64,000 bases of DNA from positions 124,001-188,000 of the forward strand of contig NZ_JAFQSO010000004.1 in NCBI RefSeq assembly GCF_017409525.1. Direction: 5' to 3'. The notes below the pieces were generated by a model that saw only the letters and a program-made list of their open reading frames with translations, had not been told where the DNA came from and made no database searches. Made by a program: the position numbers and the translations under genes. This document shows positions 17,339-27,405 of the stretch, in pieces (within the stretch, counting starts at the first letter, position 1; the number at the start of each line of letters is the position of its first letter). This stretch comes from Methanobrevibacter sp. (GTDB taxonomy: Archaea > Methanobacteriota > Methanobacteria > Methanobacteriales > Methanobacteriaceae).

Positions 17339-18427
17339 ATGAAATATTTTAAACATAAAATTTATGGAGCTTTATTTAGCATATTTAAAGTTTTTCCGAT
17401 TAATAAAAATAAGATTACATTCATCACCGATTCAAAAGAATCGTTTAGGGGTAATCTGGATTACATTAAAAGGGAATTTGAAAAAAGAGGCTCTTTTGAA
17501 TTCAACGTTTTCTATAAGGATAAATTTTCTTTCAGTTCATTTAAAAATTTGGCGTCATCTAAATTTGTATTTTTAAATGATAATTTCTTTCCAATAGCTT
17601 TCATGAATTTTAAAAAGGAAACGACTGTCACTCAGCTATGGCATGCTCCAGGCGCTTTTAAAAAGTTTGGAGGATCAGTCGATAGTGGGAGTGTTGATAT
17701 TCTTAAAAAAATTAGTAAGAACACTGATTATTTAATTGTTTCTTCTAAAAATATTGAGGATTATTATAGTGAGGCCTTTCAAATTCAAAAAGATAAGATA
17801 AAGCCGTTAGGCCTTCCAAGAGCTGATTATTATTTTGAAAATCATGACATTGATGAGTTGAAGGCCAGATTCTACAAGAAATACAATATTGATGCAGATA
17901 AAAAAATTGTTCTCTATGCTCCAACTTTTAGGGATGAGGAAAAATACAATAATGTCTTTAATTATTTAGATTTAAAGGATTTTAATGAAGTTTTAGGAAG
18001 TGATTATATTTTGGCTTTAAGACTTCATCCAAAAATTAAGGATTTTTATTCAGATGATATTTCCACTGAAGGGAAGTATGTGGATTGCAGTGATTATCCT
18101 TCAGAACAGGAATTATTGTTAATCAGTGACGTTTTAATCACGGATTATTCATCCATAATGATTGAGTTTGCAATGTTGAATAAACCTATCGTATTTTTTG
18201 CATATGATTTTGATACTTATTTATCAGATGAAAGAGGATTCTATTTTGATTTTAAATCTGGTGTTCCGGGACCTGTTGTTGAAAATTCAAGTCAATTGAT
18301 TAATGCAGTTAAAAATTATGATTTCGATGAAAGTAGAATATCCAAATTTGTAAAGACACAGTTTGATGTAATTGATGGTAAAGCATCCGAGAGAGTTGTT
18401 GATTTTCTATTAGAATGTGAGGGTTAA
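17339..18427 (+). CDS. CDP-glycerol:polyglycerol-phosphate glycerophosphotransferase family (TagB/TagF-like)
   Basis: About 362 aa. Family motifs are TQLWHAPGAFKKFGG (about residue 98), a CS/SKN region, KIKPLGLPRADYYF (about 155), VLYAPTFRDEEK (about 191), LRLHPKI (about 226) and the C-terminal LLISDVLITDYSSIMIEFA stretch (about 258). These enzymes transfer glycerol-phosphate or ribitol-phosphate units from CDP-alditols to build teichoic-acid-like polymers. Here it sits in an archaeal rhamnose locus, implying a phosphate-containing surface glycan; no CDP-glycerol synthase gene is in the window. ATG 17339 is chosen over TTG 17330; neither has a strong ribosome binding site. Confidence 0.82.
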   Translation: MKYFKHKIYGALFSIFKVFPINKNKITFITDSKESFRGNLDYIKREFEKRGSFEFNVFYKDKFSFSSFKNLASSKFVFLNDNFFPIAFMNFKKETTVTQLWHAPGAFKKFGGSVDSGSVDILKKISKNTDYLIVSSKNIEDYYSEAFQIQKDKIKPLGLPRADYYFENHDIDELKARFYKKYNIDADKKIVLYAPTFRDEEKYNNVFNYLDLKDFNEVLGSDYILALRLHPKIKDFYSDDISTEGKYVDCSDYPSEQELLLISDVLITDYSSIMIEFAMLNKPIVFFAYDFDTYLSDERGFYFDFKSGVPGPVVENSSQLINAVKNYDFDESRISKFVKTQFDVIDGKASERVVDFLLECEG

Positions 18428-18428
18428 T

Positions 18429-19388
18429 ATGTCAAATGTTAAAGTCAGTGTAATTATTCCAGTCTACAATTGTTCTAAATATATAGGTAACACTCTCGAT
18501 TCAGTAATCAATCAGACTTTTAGGGATTTTGAAATAATCGTCATCGACGATGGCTCAACTGATAATAGCTTGGAGATAATAAATGAAAAATTAAATGGTT
18601 GCGGCCTTCAATATAAAGTGATTCATCAGGAAAATGCAGGGGTCAGTGTTGCAAGAAACAGGGGGGTTGACGTTTCTACAGGCGATTACATAGTTTTTAT
18701 CGATGGTGATGATTATGTTTTACATAATCACCTGTCTGAGCTGTATACCGGAACAAATGATTTTAGCTTAACCCAGTTTGTAAAACAGGACGGAGAAAAA
18801 GTATCCAATCCCAATTATTTTGATTTTGAAATTATCTCTACAGAGGAGTTTATCAAAAAAGAACTGAATATGGAAATTTTATTCAATTTTTTCCAGCTCA
18901 TGTATAAATCCAGCATCATTAAGGAGAATAACGTTCGCTTTACTCCAGGCATCGTTTATGGGGAGGACACGGAATTTGCACTTAAAGCCTTAACCTACGG
19001 TGATAGGATACATATAAGTAATGAAGTGACTTATTATTATATTCAGCATTCTGACTCAGCAATAAGAACAACCGAATTTAGAAGGTTCGACATTGTTGAC
19101 ATTTTTGAAAATCTAGCTAATTTTTACATACTTCATGGAAAGCATGAATTAGCTAATTTAATTTTCACTTCAAGAATTCCTAGAGCTATTTTTGGCAATA
19201 TGAACTACTTCTTTTATAGTTGTTATGGTTTTGATGATGTAATGTATATCATGAAGAAAAGAGACTTGCTTACAAAATTGTCAAAATTTAAGGGAGATAG
19301 AAAATTCGCTTTAAAAGTTAAGCTATTTTTATTATATCCAAGATTATATTATAAACTGTGGTTTAGATTTAAAAATTCAATTGATTAG
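18429..19388 (+). CDS. Family 2 glycosyltransferase
   Basis: About 319 aa. A single GT-A domain with KVSVIIPVYNCSKYIGNTLD at the start, IIVIDDGSTDNSLEI (about residue 38), QENAGVSVARNRGVDV (about 67) and the metal-binding IVFIDGDDYV (about 87). The C-terminal ~120 residues are helical with a basic tail; no clear membrane span. ATG 18429 follows GAGGGTTAAT; the ORF overlaps the previous stop. It likely adds one sugar of the surface polysaccharide repeat; the sugar is not predictable. Confidence 0.85.
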   Translation: MSNVKVSVIIPVYNCSKYIGNTLDSVINQTFRDFEIIVIDDGSTDNSLEIINEKLNGCGLQYKVIHQENAGVSVARNRGVDVSTGDYIVFIDGDDYVLHNHLSELYTGTNDFSLTQFVKQDGEKVSNPNYFDFEIISTEEFIKKELNMEILFNFFQLMYKSSIIKENNVRFTPGIVYGEDTEFALKALTYGDRIHISNEVTYYYIQHSDSAIRTTEFRRFDIVDIFENLANFYILHGKHELANLIFTSRIPRAIFGNMNYFFYSCYGFDDVMYIMKKRDLLTKLSKFKGDRKFALKVKLFLLYPRLYYKLWFRFKNSID

Positions 19389-19389
19389 C

Positions 19390-20349
19390 ATGAAAGTTTC
19401 TGTTGTAACACCAAATTATAATGGGGAAAGGTTTTTAAAGACTTTCTTCGAATCGCTTAACAATGACAGAGAATGCATTGGAGAAGTTATCATCGTAGAC
19501 AATGGGTCTAATGACGGAAGTAAGGACTATATTAATGAAAATGAATTTGGATTGCCGATAAGATTGATTGAAAACCTTGAAAATTTAGGCTTTGCGCCTG
19601 CCGTTAACCAAGGCATATTAGAGGCCAAACATGAATATATCCTATCTTTGAACAACGACACAGAAATGAAAAAAGGTTCCATCAAACAGATGGTTGATTT
19701 AATTTCTTCCCGTGAAGACGTGTTTTCCGTTCAAGCTAAAATGCTCCAATTTAATAATAGACAGTTAATTGACGATGTTGGAGATGAATATAACTTGCTT
19801 GCTTGGACTAAAAAGACGGGTGAAAATCACAGTTGCGATGAGTTTTCAGAAATTAAGGAAATATTTTCAAGTTGCGCCGGTGCGGCATTATACAAAAAAT
19901 CCATATTGGATGAACTGGGGATGTTTGATGAGAATTTCTTCGCATACATGGAAGATGTTGACTTAGCCATCAGGTCAAAAATCAACGGTTATCATAATTT
20001 GTTATGTCCGGATGCTATTGTCTATCATGTTGGTAGTGCAACCAGCGGAAGCAGGTATAATGAGTTTAAAGTCAGATTAGCCGCTCGAAATAATGTGTGG
20101 GTTGTTTACAAAAATATTCCCATTCCCTTAAAAATTATCAATTTCATTTTCTTGTTTTTCGGATTTTTAATTAAATACATATTCTTTTTAAGGAAAGGTT
20201 TTGGTTCTGTATACCTTTCCGGAATTAGGGAAGGTTTATCTGCAAGGGATAAAATTACCAAGACAAAATTCAAATCAAAAAATACAATAAATTATTTAAA
20301 AATTGAATATAGACTAATAGTAAACACGATAAAATTTTTAAAAAGATGA
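19390..20349 (+). CDS. Family 2 glycosyltransferase, rhamnosyltransferase-like
   Basis: About 319 aa. KVSVVTPNYNGERFLKTFFE opens the GT-A domain, with VIIVDNGSNDGSKDYI (about residue 34), NLENLGFAPAVNQGI (about 62), SLNNDTEM and FFAYMEDVDLAIRS (about 184). The last two are typical of the WbbL-type rhamnosyltransferase group, which fits the dTDP-rhamnose genes upstream. A hydrophobic segment at about 243-262 may touch the membrane. ATG 19390 overlaps the end of the previous gene's stop region. Confidence 0.85.
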   Translation: MKVSVVTPNYNGERFLKTFFESLNNDRECIGEVIIVDNGSNDGSKDYINENEFGLPIRLIENLENLGFAPAVNQGILEAKHEYILSLNNDTEMKKGSIKQMVDLISSREDVFSVQAKMLQFNNRQLIDDVGDEYNLLAWTKKTGENHSCDEFSEIKEIFSSCAGAALYKKSILDELGMFDENFFAYMEDVDLAIRSKINGYHNLLCPDAIVYHVGSATSGSRYNEFKVRLAARNNVWVVYKNIPIPLKIINFIFLFFGFLIKYIFFLRKGFGSVYLSGIREGLSARDKITKTKFKSKNTINYLKIEYRLIVNTIKFLKR

Positions 20350-20354
20350 GTTTC

Positions 20355-21212
20355 ATGAATCTTTCGATAGTTATTGTAAATTATCAAACGTTTGATTTGA
20401 CAAGGGATGCTGTTAATTCTATTTTTAAATATTCATATCCTTTTAGTTATGAAGTCATCGTTGTTGATAATGCATCTGGCGATGATAGTTTAGCCAGATT
20501 ACAAGATTATTTCAAGGATAAAGTAAAATTCATTTCATCCAATGAAAATAATGGCTTTGCAGCAGGCAATAACAAAGCATTGAAGCAGGTTAACAGTGAT
20601 TATGTATTGCTTTTGAATTCAGATACAATAGTCAATGGGAATACATTGGAAAATATTTATAGTTACATGGAAGACCATCGGGATGTTGGTGCATGCGGTT
20701 GCAGAGTTTGTTTGGAAAATGGAGACCTTGACAAGGCGTGCAAAAGGACTTTCCCTAATGTAAAAAATTCTTTTTTCAGATTGTTCCATATTCCGACCAA
20801 TAGCAGTGATGACAATTACAATTTGACCGATTTGCCCGATGATGAAGTCTATGAGATAGACTGCCTTACCGGAGCATTCATGTTTATTAGGAAGAATGTT
20901 TTGGATGAAATAGGATTGCTTGATGAAACGTTTTTCATGTACGGTGAGGACATTGACCTGTGTTATAGAATCAAGAAATCCGGCAGGAAGATTATTTATT
21001 ATGGAAAGTCTTCAATAGTTCATTTTAAAGGTGCAAGCAGCAAGAAACAAAAAAATAAGTTGATTTATGAGTTTTATCGTGCAATGTACATTTATTATAA
21101 AAAGCACCATGCCGGAGAATCTTCATTTATTGTAAACATTGTTGTTTATTTTGGAATCGCTGTTTTATTCGTTTTAAAACTATTTTTTAATTTGTTTAAA
21201 AAGAAAAGTTAA
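20355..21212 (+). CDS. Family 2 glycosyltransferase, rhamnosyltransferase-like
   Basis: About 285 aa. Motifs: LSIVIVNYQTFDLTRDAVNS, VIVVDNASGDDSLARL (about residue 34), NENNGFAAGNNKALK (about 59), LLLNSDTIV (about 79) and MYGEDIDLCYRIKKSG (about 195). This is again the WbbL-like arrangement. A hydrophobic helix near the C-terminus (about 257-280) suggests membrane association. The ORF begins at ATG 20346, overlapping the previous stop; ATG 20355 with GATGAGTTTC upstream is more likely. It is the third glycosyltransferase in a row. Confidence 0.85.
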   Translation: MNLSIVIVNYQTFDLTRDAVNSIFKYSYPFSYEVIVVDNASGDDSLARLQDYFKDKVKFISSNENNGFAAGNNKALKQVNSDYVLLLNSDTIVNGNTLENIYSYMEDHRDVGACGCRVCLENGDLDKACKRTFPNVKNSFFRLFHIPTNSSDDNYNLTDLPDDEVYEIDCLTGAFMFIRKNVLDEIGLLDETFFMYGEDIDLCYRIKKSGRKIIYYGKSSIVHFKGASSKKQKNKLIYEFYRAMYIYYKKHHAGESSFIVNIVVYFGIAVLFVLKLFFNLFKKKS

Positions 21213-21261
21213 ATAATATATTAACCAATATTATAATTAAAATTAGTTTCTGGTAATTATT

Positions 21262-22665
21262 ATGATTAAGGAAAATCAGCGATTGTTGAACATTCTACTA
21301 GTATTTCTGGATGTATTGGTTGTACTGGTTTCCATTATAGCTTCATTTTGGTTGAGGTTTGAGACAACTTTATTTGGCCCAATCGGCGGCCATTTGAGTT
21401 TCTTTAGTTATTTTATATTTTCCTTTTTTGTAGTGGTTCCCGTCTATTTAATTTTATATTTTGCTTTTGGATTGTATAAGCCACGCAGAACCTATAAAAA
21501 TTTGTTTTCAGAGGCAACACAAATTATAAAGGTTAATATTATTGCTTTTTTCGTATTGGTTTCTATTTTGTTTATCATCAATGAACCTAACTTTTCAAGA
21601 ATCATGCTTTTCCTTATAGCTATAATCGGTTCATTTTTAGGAATAACTGAAAGATTTGTAATCAGAAGCTTTTTGAAAAGGATTAGAATAAATAATAGGA
21701 ATTTAAAGCATATTTTAATCGTGGGGGACAATGATTTGGCTTTCACTTTTGCCCGTAAAATCAGATTGAATCCCTATTTGGGTTTTGCTGTCAATGGATT
21801 TTTAGGAAGGCCGGAACATGTTGGCGATGAAATTGAAGGAAGCAGAGTAATCGGCTCCTTTGAAGACATAGATAGTATTTTAGAAAATCACAGATTTGAT
21901 AGGGTCGTCCTGGCAATTCCTTTGAAATATTATTATCGTATCAACGAGCTTGTGGAAAGTTGTGAAAAGGTTGGGATTAAAGCGGAAATTATTCCAGATT
22001 ACATTAGGTATTTTCCAGCTCAGCCATCTGTTGACATGATTGAGGATATTCCAATCATTAATATACGTTATGTTCCATTGGACGACGATTTCAATAGATT
22101 CCTAAAATACGCTTCAGATTATATTATTTCAATAATAGCCATTGCTATAACTTCTCCTATCATGATTATCACTGCAGTAGCTATTAAATTAACATCAAAA
22201 GGCCCTATTATATTTAAGCAGGAAAGAATAGGCCATAATGGTAAGCCATTCATGATGTACAAGTTCCGAAGCATGAAAGTTCAAAATCCTGGGGATGAAA
22301 AATCTGAGTGGACCACAAAAGACGATCCCCGTAAGACAATGGTTGGTAACTTCATTAGAAGAACCAGTATTGATGAGCTGCCTCAATTTTTCAATGTTTT
22401 AAATGGGCAAATGAGTGTTGTAGGTCCAAGACCTGAAAGACCTTATTTTGTTGACCAATTTAAAAAATCAATTCCAAAATACATGGTTAAACATCAAGTA
22501 AGGCCAGGCATCACCGGTTGGGCTCAAATTCATGGTTGCCGTGGAGACACTTCAATCAATAAACGTATAGAATATGATATTGAGTACGTAGAAAACTGGC
22601 ACATGGGTTTGGATTTGGCCATAATGATTAAAACAACTTTAAGGAAAAGTTCAAATGCATATTAG
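21262..22665 (+). CDS. Polyprenyl-phosphate sugar-1-phosphate transferase (WbaP/WcaJ type)
   Basis: 467 aa. Four N-terminal membrane helices (about residues 10-30, 48-75, 90-107, 112-128). Then a CoA-binding-like Rossmann region (ILIVGDNDLAFTFARKI, about 151), and a C-terminal catalytic domain preceded by a helix: KGPIIFKQERIGHNGKPFMM (about 312), MYKFRSMK, RRTSIDELPQFFNVLNGQM (about 365), VGPRPERPYFV and RPGITGWAQIHG (about 415). These enzymes place the first sugar-1-phosphate on the lipid carrier and so initiate repeat-unit synthesis. It is the last gene of the locus; no flippase or polymerase is recognised within the window. Confidence 0.9.
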   Translation: MIKENQRLLNILLVFLDVLVVLVSIIASFWLRFETTLFGPIGGHLSFFSYFIFSFFVVVPVYLILYFAFGLYKPRRTYKNLFSEATQIIKVNIIAFFVLVSILFIINEPNFSRIMLFLIAIIGSFLGITERFVIRSFLKRIRINNRNLKHILIVGDNDLAFTFARKIRLNPYLGFAVNGFLGRPEHVGDEIEGSRVIGSFEDIDSILENHRFDRVVLAIPLKYYYRINELVESCEKVGIKAEIIPDYIRYFPAQPSVDMIEDIPIINIRYVPLDDDFNRFLKYASDYIISIIAIAITSPIMIITAVAIKLTSKGPIIFKQERIGHNGKPFMMYKFRSMKVQNPGDEKSEWTTKDDPRKTMVGNFIRRTSIDELPQFFNVLNGQMSVVGPRPERPYFVDQFKKSIPKYMVKHQVRPGITGWAQIHGCRGDTSINKRIEYDIEYVENWHMGLDLAIMIKTTLRKSSNAY

Positions 22666-22764
22666 ACATGTGCACATTTTCACATTTTCACACATTGGCT
22701 AAATTTATTAAAAATTTTTTTAAAAATAATAGTGAATATTACTTTTCAAATGCTCTCTCTAATA

Positions 22765-22776
22765 CTTTATATAAGG
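22765..22776 (+). promoter_or_regulatory. TATA box of the RPA gene
   Basis: CTTTATATAAGG lies about 45-56 bp upstream of the RPA start and follows an AT-rich gap after the polysaccharide locus. The RPA ribosome binding site ATGAGGGG lies about 6 bp before its ATG. Confidence 0.55.
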
Positions 22777-22820
22777 CATGGATATAAAATTATAATTAAC
22801 TTTTCTATGAGGGGTTTGGT

Positions 22821-25481
22821 ATGCAAGAAGAAATTTTACAATTATATGAAAAAATCAAAGATCAACTTTCTGAAGAAGAGTTTAACGCTGAAATTGAAGA
22901 ATTACGTAAAGATTATGATGATGTAGGTTTTATGAATGACATTGACCTCGCACGAATGATTTTAGAAAATTATGGTGTTGAGGTTCCTGAAGTAAGCTCT
23001 ACCGATGACGATTCTTCAAGTGATGAGACTTTAGATGAATCTGCAGAAAATGAAGACGTTGAAGTTCAAGATGATGGAATAAAAATGACCGAAGAACTTC
23101 AAGAGTACTATGAAAAAGTTAAGGATAAAGTTAGTGAAGAAGAATTCTTAGCTCGTTTGGATAAATTTAAACAAGAGAATTCTGATATTTCATTTTACAA
23201 TGATGTTACTTTTGCAGGAATGGTCGTCAGCGAATTGGAAGATAAGGAAGAAGAAGTTGAAGCCATATCTGAAAGGCCGGAATACTCCAACGATTCAATA
23301 AAAGATTTGGAAGATGGTCTAAAAGACGCTTCAGTTACAGGCAGAGTCATATCCATATCCAATAAACGATCATTTAAGACACGTAAAGGTAATGAGGGAG
23401 AAGTCTGTAATGTAGAACTTCAGGATAACACTGGAACTATGAGATGTGTTTTCTGGACTCCAAACATGACTCTTTTAAAGAAATTTAAAGAGGGAGACAT
23501 TATCCAAATTAAAAATGTAGATATCAAAGAGGGATATTCAGGACTTGAAGCTAATTTAAGGCCAAGGTCTTCTATTGCTCATTTAGAGGAAGATTCCTCA
23601 AAATTCCCTGTTTATGAAGAAATCATCACTGACATTGCCGATATCAAAGCTGACACTAAGGTGAATATTATTGCTAGAATCCTTAGAATTCCTACTATAA
23701 GAAGCTATGAAAAGAACGGAAAGCAAGGACGGGTAGCCTCACTTGAATTACAAGACGCTACAGGAAAAATTACATACACATTATGGAATAAAAATGTAGA
23801 GTTAATTAAAGATTTAAATTTAGAAGATGGTGACACAGTAAAAATCCTTGCCGCTCAAGCTCGTGAAAGGACAAACAGGGACGGTGAAAATGAAATTTCT
23901 TTAAGTCATTGGGATGGAAGAATCGTTAAAGGCGAATATGATGTTCCGGAAGTTGAACAAGAGTTCTCTCAAATCGGTGACTTAAGTGAGCAAAAAGACG
24001 TTTCTATTAAAGGAGTTGTAATAAGACTTCAGGATATTAAAACTTTCCTTAGAAAAACTGACAATAGTGAAGGTAGATTAAGGAATTTCGATGTAGGTGA
24101 TTCAACTGGAGCTATTAGGGTCACCGTTTGGGGTGATGATACTTCCTTGCCAATAAACAAGGGAGACATTGTTAAAATCATTGGAGGGGATGTTCGTTTC
24201 GATGAATACACTGAAAGCGGATACTCAATGAACACCAATTTCAATACTCAAATTACTATTAATCCTGAAAATTTAACAATCGAAGAATTAGATGAATTCG
24301 ATGGAATAAGAGAACAGTTAAGACCTACTCCTATAGGTTCTATTGCAGAAATTGACGATGATGGAAAAGAAATTGACATAATCGGCAGAATCCTTTCTGT
24401 AAACGATATTAATGAATTCCAACGTGATGATGGATCTGTTGGTGTTGTTCGATCAGTCATGTTTGCCGATGAATCAGGCAAGGTTCAATTGTCTTTCTGG
24501 AATGAAAGAGCTCAAGAGGAATATGTTGTTGGAGATGCATACCAAATTGAAAATGCCAGAACAAGATTAGGCATGATGAGTGTTGATTTAAATATCGGAA
24601 ATGGTGCTAGAGTCATTAAATTATCAGAAGAACAAGCGTCTGCAATGTTTATCCCTGAATTGTCTACATTAGAAAAAACAATTTATAATCCTAAAAAGAT
24701 TGAAGATTTGGATGAGGATGAGGAAGATACTATTATCATGGGCAGAATCATTGAAATGTATGATGTTCGTGAATTTGACAGGGATACAGGCGACACAGGG
24801 CATGTTAGAAATATTGAAATAGCTGATGACACAGGCACTATCAGAGTGGCATTGTGGGATAAAGATGCAACTAAAGAACGTGAAATCGGAGATGCTATTA
24901 AATTGCAAAACCCTCGTTTAGAATTAAATAGGGATAATCGTCTTGAAGCTAGCGTATCAAGAGCTACAACCATTCTTGAACCTAGTGAAGCCGAATTAGA
25001 TAAAATACCTTCCATTGATGAATTAATGGAAGCAATTTATGTTCCTAAAACAATCGAATCATTGCTTGAAGACGATACAAATGTTTGTGTCACCGGTACT
25101 ATTAAGGAAGTAAGCACACAAAGGCCGATTCTTAAAAAATGTCCTAATTGTAACTCAACCGTTGAAGAAACAATCGATGAATATATTTGTGATAATTGTG
25201 GCCATACATTTGATGAACCTGATTATCTTTTAATGGTTCCTACAAGAATCGAAGATGATACTGGAGATATTCAAGTTACATTCTTTGATAATTTAGCTGA
25301 AGAACTTATCGGAATGAAAAAAGAGGAAATTATTAGTCTCACTGAAGATGGTTACGGCATTGAAGATAAGCTTGAAGATTTGAATGGTTTAACTATCGAG
25401 ATTATAGCTAATGTTAATTTTGATGAGTATAATGAAGAAAATAGGTTAAATCCTAAGAAAATTTTAAACAAATATTTTTAA
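22821..25481 (+). CDS. Replication protein A, multi-OB-fold single-strand DNA-binding protein
   Basis: 886 aa. After two repeated acidic helical segments (EEILQLYEKIKDQLSEEEF and EELQEYYEKVKDKVSEEEF, about residues 2-120) there are at least five OB folds with recurring phrases: VEISGRVISISNKRSF-like starts, VELQDNTGTMRCVFW, LELQDATGKITYTLW, FDVGDSTGAIRVTVW and IEIADDTGTIRVALW. A C-terminal zinc finger follows (KKCPNCNSTVEE...CDNCG, about 773-800) within a further OB fold. This is the long archaeal RPA architecture, here longer than the ~620-aa Methanothermobacter form I recall. It precedes radA by 13 bp after its stop, giving a replication/recombination operon. Confidence 0.9.
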   Translation: MQEEILQLYEKIKDQLSEEEFNAEIEELRKDYDDVGFMNDIDLARMILENYGVEVPEVSSTDDDSSSDETLDESAENEDVEVQDDGIKMTEELQEYYEKVKDKVSEEEFLARLDKFKQENSDISFYNDVTFAGMVVSELEDKEEEVEAISERPEYSNDSIKDLEDGLKDASVTGRVISISNKRSFKTRKGNEGEVCNVELQDNTGTMRCVFWTPNMTLLKKFKEGDIIQIKNVDIKEGYSGLEANLRPRSSIAHLEEDSSKFPVYEEIITDIADIKADTKVNIIARILRIPTIRSYEKNGKQGRVASLELQDATGKITYTLWNKNVELIKDLNLEDGDTVKILAAQARERTNRDGENEISLSHWDGRIVKGEYDVPEVEQEFSQIGDLSEQKDVSIKGVVIRLQDIKTFLRKTDNSEGRLRNFDVGDSTGAIRVTVWGDDTSLPINKGDIVKIIGGDVRFDEYTESGYSMNTNFNTQITINPENLTIEELDEFDGIREQLRPTPIGSIAEIDDDGKEIDIIGRILSVNDINEFQRDDGSVGVVRSVMFADESGKVQLSFWNERAQEEYVVGDAYQIENARTRLGMMSVDLNIGNGARVIKLSEEQASAMFIPELSTLEKTIYNPKKIEDLDEDEEDTIIMGRIIEMYDVREFDRDTGDTGHVRNIEIADDTGTIRVALWDKDATKEREIGDAIKLQNPRLELNRDNRLEASVSRATTILEPSEAELDKIPSIDELMEAIYVPKTIESLLEDDTNVCVTGTIKEVSTQRPILKKCPNCNSTVEETIDEYICDNCGHTFDEPDYLLMVPTRIEDDTGDIQVTFFDNLAEELIGMKKEEIISLTEDGYGIEDKLEDLNGLTIEIIANVNFDEYNEENRLNPKKILNKYF

Positions 25482-25503
25482 ATAAACGAAAGGAATGATT
25501 ATT

Positions 25504-26439
25504 ATGGTAGAATTAGCAGATTTACCAGGCGTTGGTGAAAAAACAGCAGAAAAATTAAAAGATGCAGGTTTTGCTGATATGATGAGATTAGCTACAGCTA
25601 CTCCTAAAGAATTATCAGTCAAAGCAGAAATTGGTGAAGGAGTTGCTGAAAAAGTTATTGAAGCGGCCCGTAGAGCTGAAAATATTGATTTTGAAACAGC
25701 ATTGGAAGTAGATGAAAGAAGAAAAGATGTTGGTCATATTACTGTGGGAAGCCAAGAATTCAATGATCTAATCGGTGGTGGAATCGAAACACAATCAATT
25801 ACTGAAGTGTTCGGTGAATTTGGGTCTGGTAAAAGTCAAATTTCCCATGAATTAGCCGTCACTGTTCAATTACCTGTAGAGCTTGGCGGTCTTGATGGGG
25901 AATGCGTATTTGTAGACACTGAAAATACTTTCCGTCCTGAAAGAGTAAGGCAAATTGCTGAAGGTTTTGATTTGGATGTTGAACAAGTTTTAAGCAGGAT
26001 TCATGTAGCTCGTGCATTTAACTCTTCTCATCAAATATTAATGGTTGATAAGATTAATGAACTTATTCAAAACGGTTCAAACATCAAATTAGTCATTGTT
26101 GATTCATTAATGGCTCATTTCAGGGCAGAATATGTTGGAAGGGAATCTTTAGCCGTCAGACAGCAAAAACTAAATCAGCATTTGCATTCACTTCAACAGA
26201 TTGCAAACACATATAATGTCGCTGTTTTCCTTACAAACCAAGTCCAAGCTAAACCGGATTCATTCTTTGGAAGTCCGACAAAAGCTATTGGAGGGCATGT
26301 TTTAGGGCATGCTTCCACTTATAGGATTTGGCTTAAAAAAGGTTTAGCAGGTAAAAGAATAGCCCGTTTAGTCGATTCACCTCATTTGCCTGAAGGCGAA
26401 TGCGTATTTAAAATTACTAGCGAAGGTATCGTTAGCTAA
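25504..26439 (+). CDS. radA: DNA repair and recombination protein RadA
   Basis: About 311 aa archaeal RecA/Rad51 recombinase. An N-terminal helix-hairpin-helix ([20 protein letters not shown]) precedes the ATPase core with Walker [15 protein letters not shown] (about residue 104), [15 protein letters not shown] (about 136), Walker [16 protein letters not shown] (about 200) and the TNQVQAKPD region (about 242). ATG 25504 is preferred over ATT/earlier codons; GGAATGATT precedes it. It sits directly behind RPA and is presumably coexpressed. Confidence 0.96.
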   Translation: MVELADLPGVGEKTAEKLKDAGFADMMRLATATPKELSVKAEIGEGVAEKVIEAARRAENIDFETALEVDERRKDVGHITVGSQEFNDLIGGGIETQSITEVFGEFGSGKSQISHELAVTVQLPVELGGLDGECVFVDTENTFRPERVRQIAEGFDLDVEQVLSRIHVARAFNSSHQILMVDKINELIQNGSNIKLVIVDSLMAHFRAEYVGRESLAVRQQKLNQHLHSLQQIANTYNVAVFLTNQVQAKPDSFFGSPTKAIGGHVLGHASTYRIWLKKGLAGKRIARLVDSPHLPEGECVFKITSEGIVS

Positions 26440-26499
26440 TTTTAATTTTTCTTTTTTTAAATTAATTTATATATTTAAAAATTCATACTACTAAGTTGT

Positions 26500-27405
26500 A
26501 TGAATGCAATTGAAACTACTATTTTATCTATTATTTTAATGATTGGTTTGGGATATTTCCTTAAACGAATTGATTTTTTATCTCAAAATGATATCGATCC
26601 ATTAAATAAAATAGTGATGTATATTTTAATGCCGTGCATGATTTTTTCTGCATTGTACTCAGCAGATTTATCCTTAATACCAAAATTGGGAGTTCTGCCA
26701 CTTGTAATTCTTGCATCGTCTTTTGTAACGGGCGTCGTTTCATTTTTCATATTGAAGAGACTGCATTTCGATGATAAAAAATTGTGGAGTGTGCTTGTTA
26801 CAGTAATGATTGCAAATACTGCATTCATGGGATATCCTGTTAATTTGGGCATTTATGGTGATGCAGGATTTTTAAGGGCAATATTTTGTGATACTGCAAC
26901 AATGTGTATCTTTTTACTCCTCTCTTTTGTCTTGATTTTAAAATTTGGAGGAACTTTAAAAAAGGCTGTTAAGAAAATCGCTCTGTTTCCACCTTTATGG
27001 GCAATTATATTGGGTTTAGGTTTAAATATCCTTAACATTCCTATTGGGGATGTTTTAACTAACACTGTCGATTATTTGGGCGGCGGCGCTATTCCCTTAA
27101 TCATGATCTCTTTGGGTTTGTCCATTAATCTTGATGGGCTTTCACGCAACAAGTCCATGGTTGCTTTTACATCCGTGATGAAGCTTTTATTTTTCCCTTT
27201 TATTGCATTCATGATTGTGTCTTATTTGGGTCTTGTAGACCTTCAGTATAGCGTTTCAATTGTGGAGGCTGCAATGCCTTCAGGAATGTTGTCGTTATTG
27301 CTTTCAGTCACATATAACCTTGACTATGAACTCACGTCTGATTGCATATTGATCAACACTGTAATCTCTTTGATTACACTACCTCTAATTATCATGTTAT
27401 TGTAG
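26500..27405 (+). CDS. AEC-family membrane transporter
   Basis: 301 aa with about 10 hydrophobic helices. The N-terminal half contains DIDPLNKIVMYILMPCMIFS and the second half the related SRNKSMVAFTSVMKLLFFP and EAAMPSGMLSLLLSV. This inverted repeat organisation and AAMPSG-like motif are typical of auxin-efflux-carrier/malate permease-like transporters. The substrate is not predictable; organic acids are the usual guess for the family. It has its own AT-rich promoter region, and a weak hairpin follows its stop. Confidence 0.8.
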   Translation: MNAIETTILSIILMIGLGYFLKRIDFLSQNDIDPLNKIVMYILMPCMIFSALYSADLSLIPKLGVLPLVILASSFVTGVVSFFILKRLHFDDKKLWSVLVTVMIANTAFMGYPVNLGIYGDAGFLRAIFCDTATMCIFLLLSFVLILKFGGTLKKAVKKIALFPPLWAIILGLGLNILNIPIGDVLTNTVDYLGGGAIPLIMISLGLSINLDGLSRNKSMVAFTSVMKLLFFPFIAFMIVSYLGLVDLQYSVSIVEAAMPSGMLSLLLSVTYNLDYELTSDCILINTVISLITLPLIIMLL

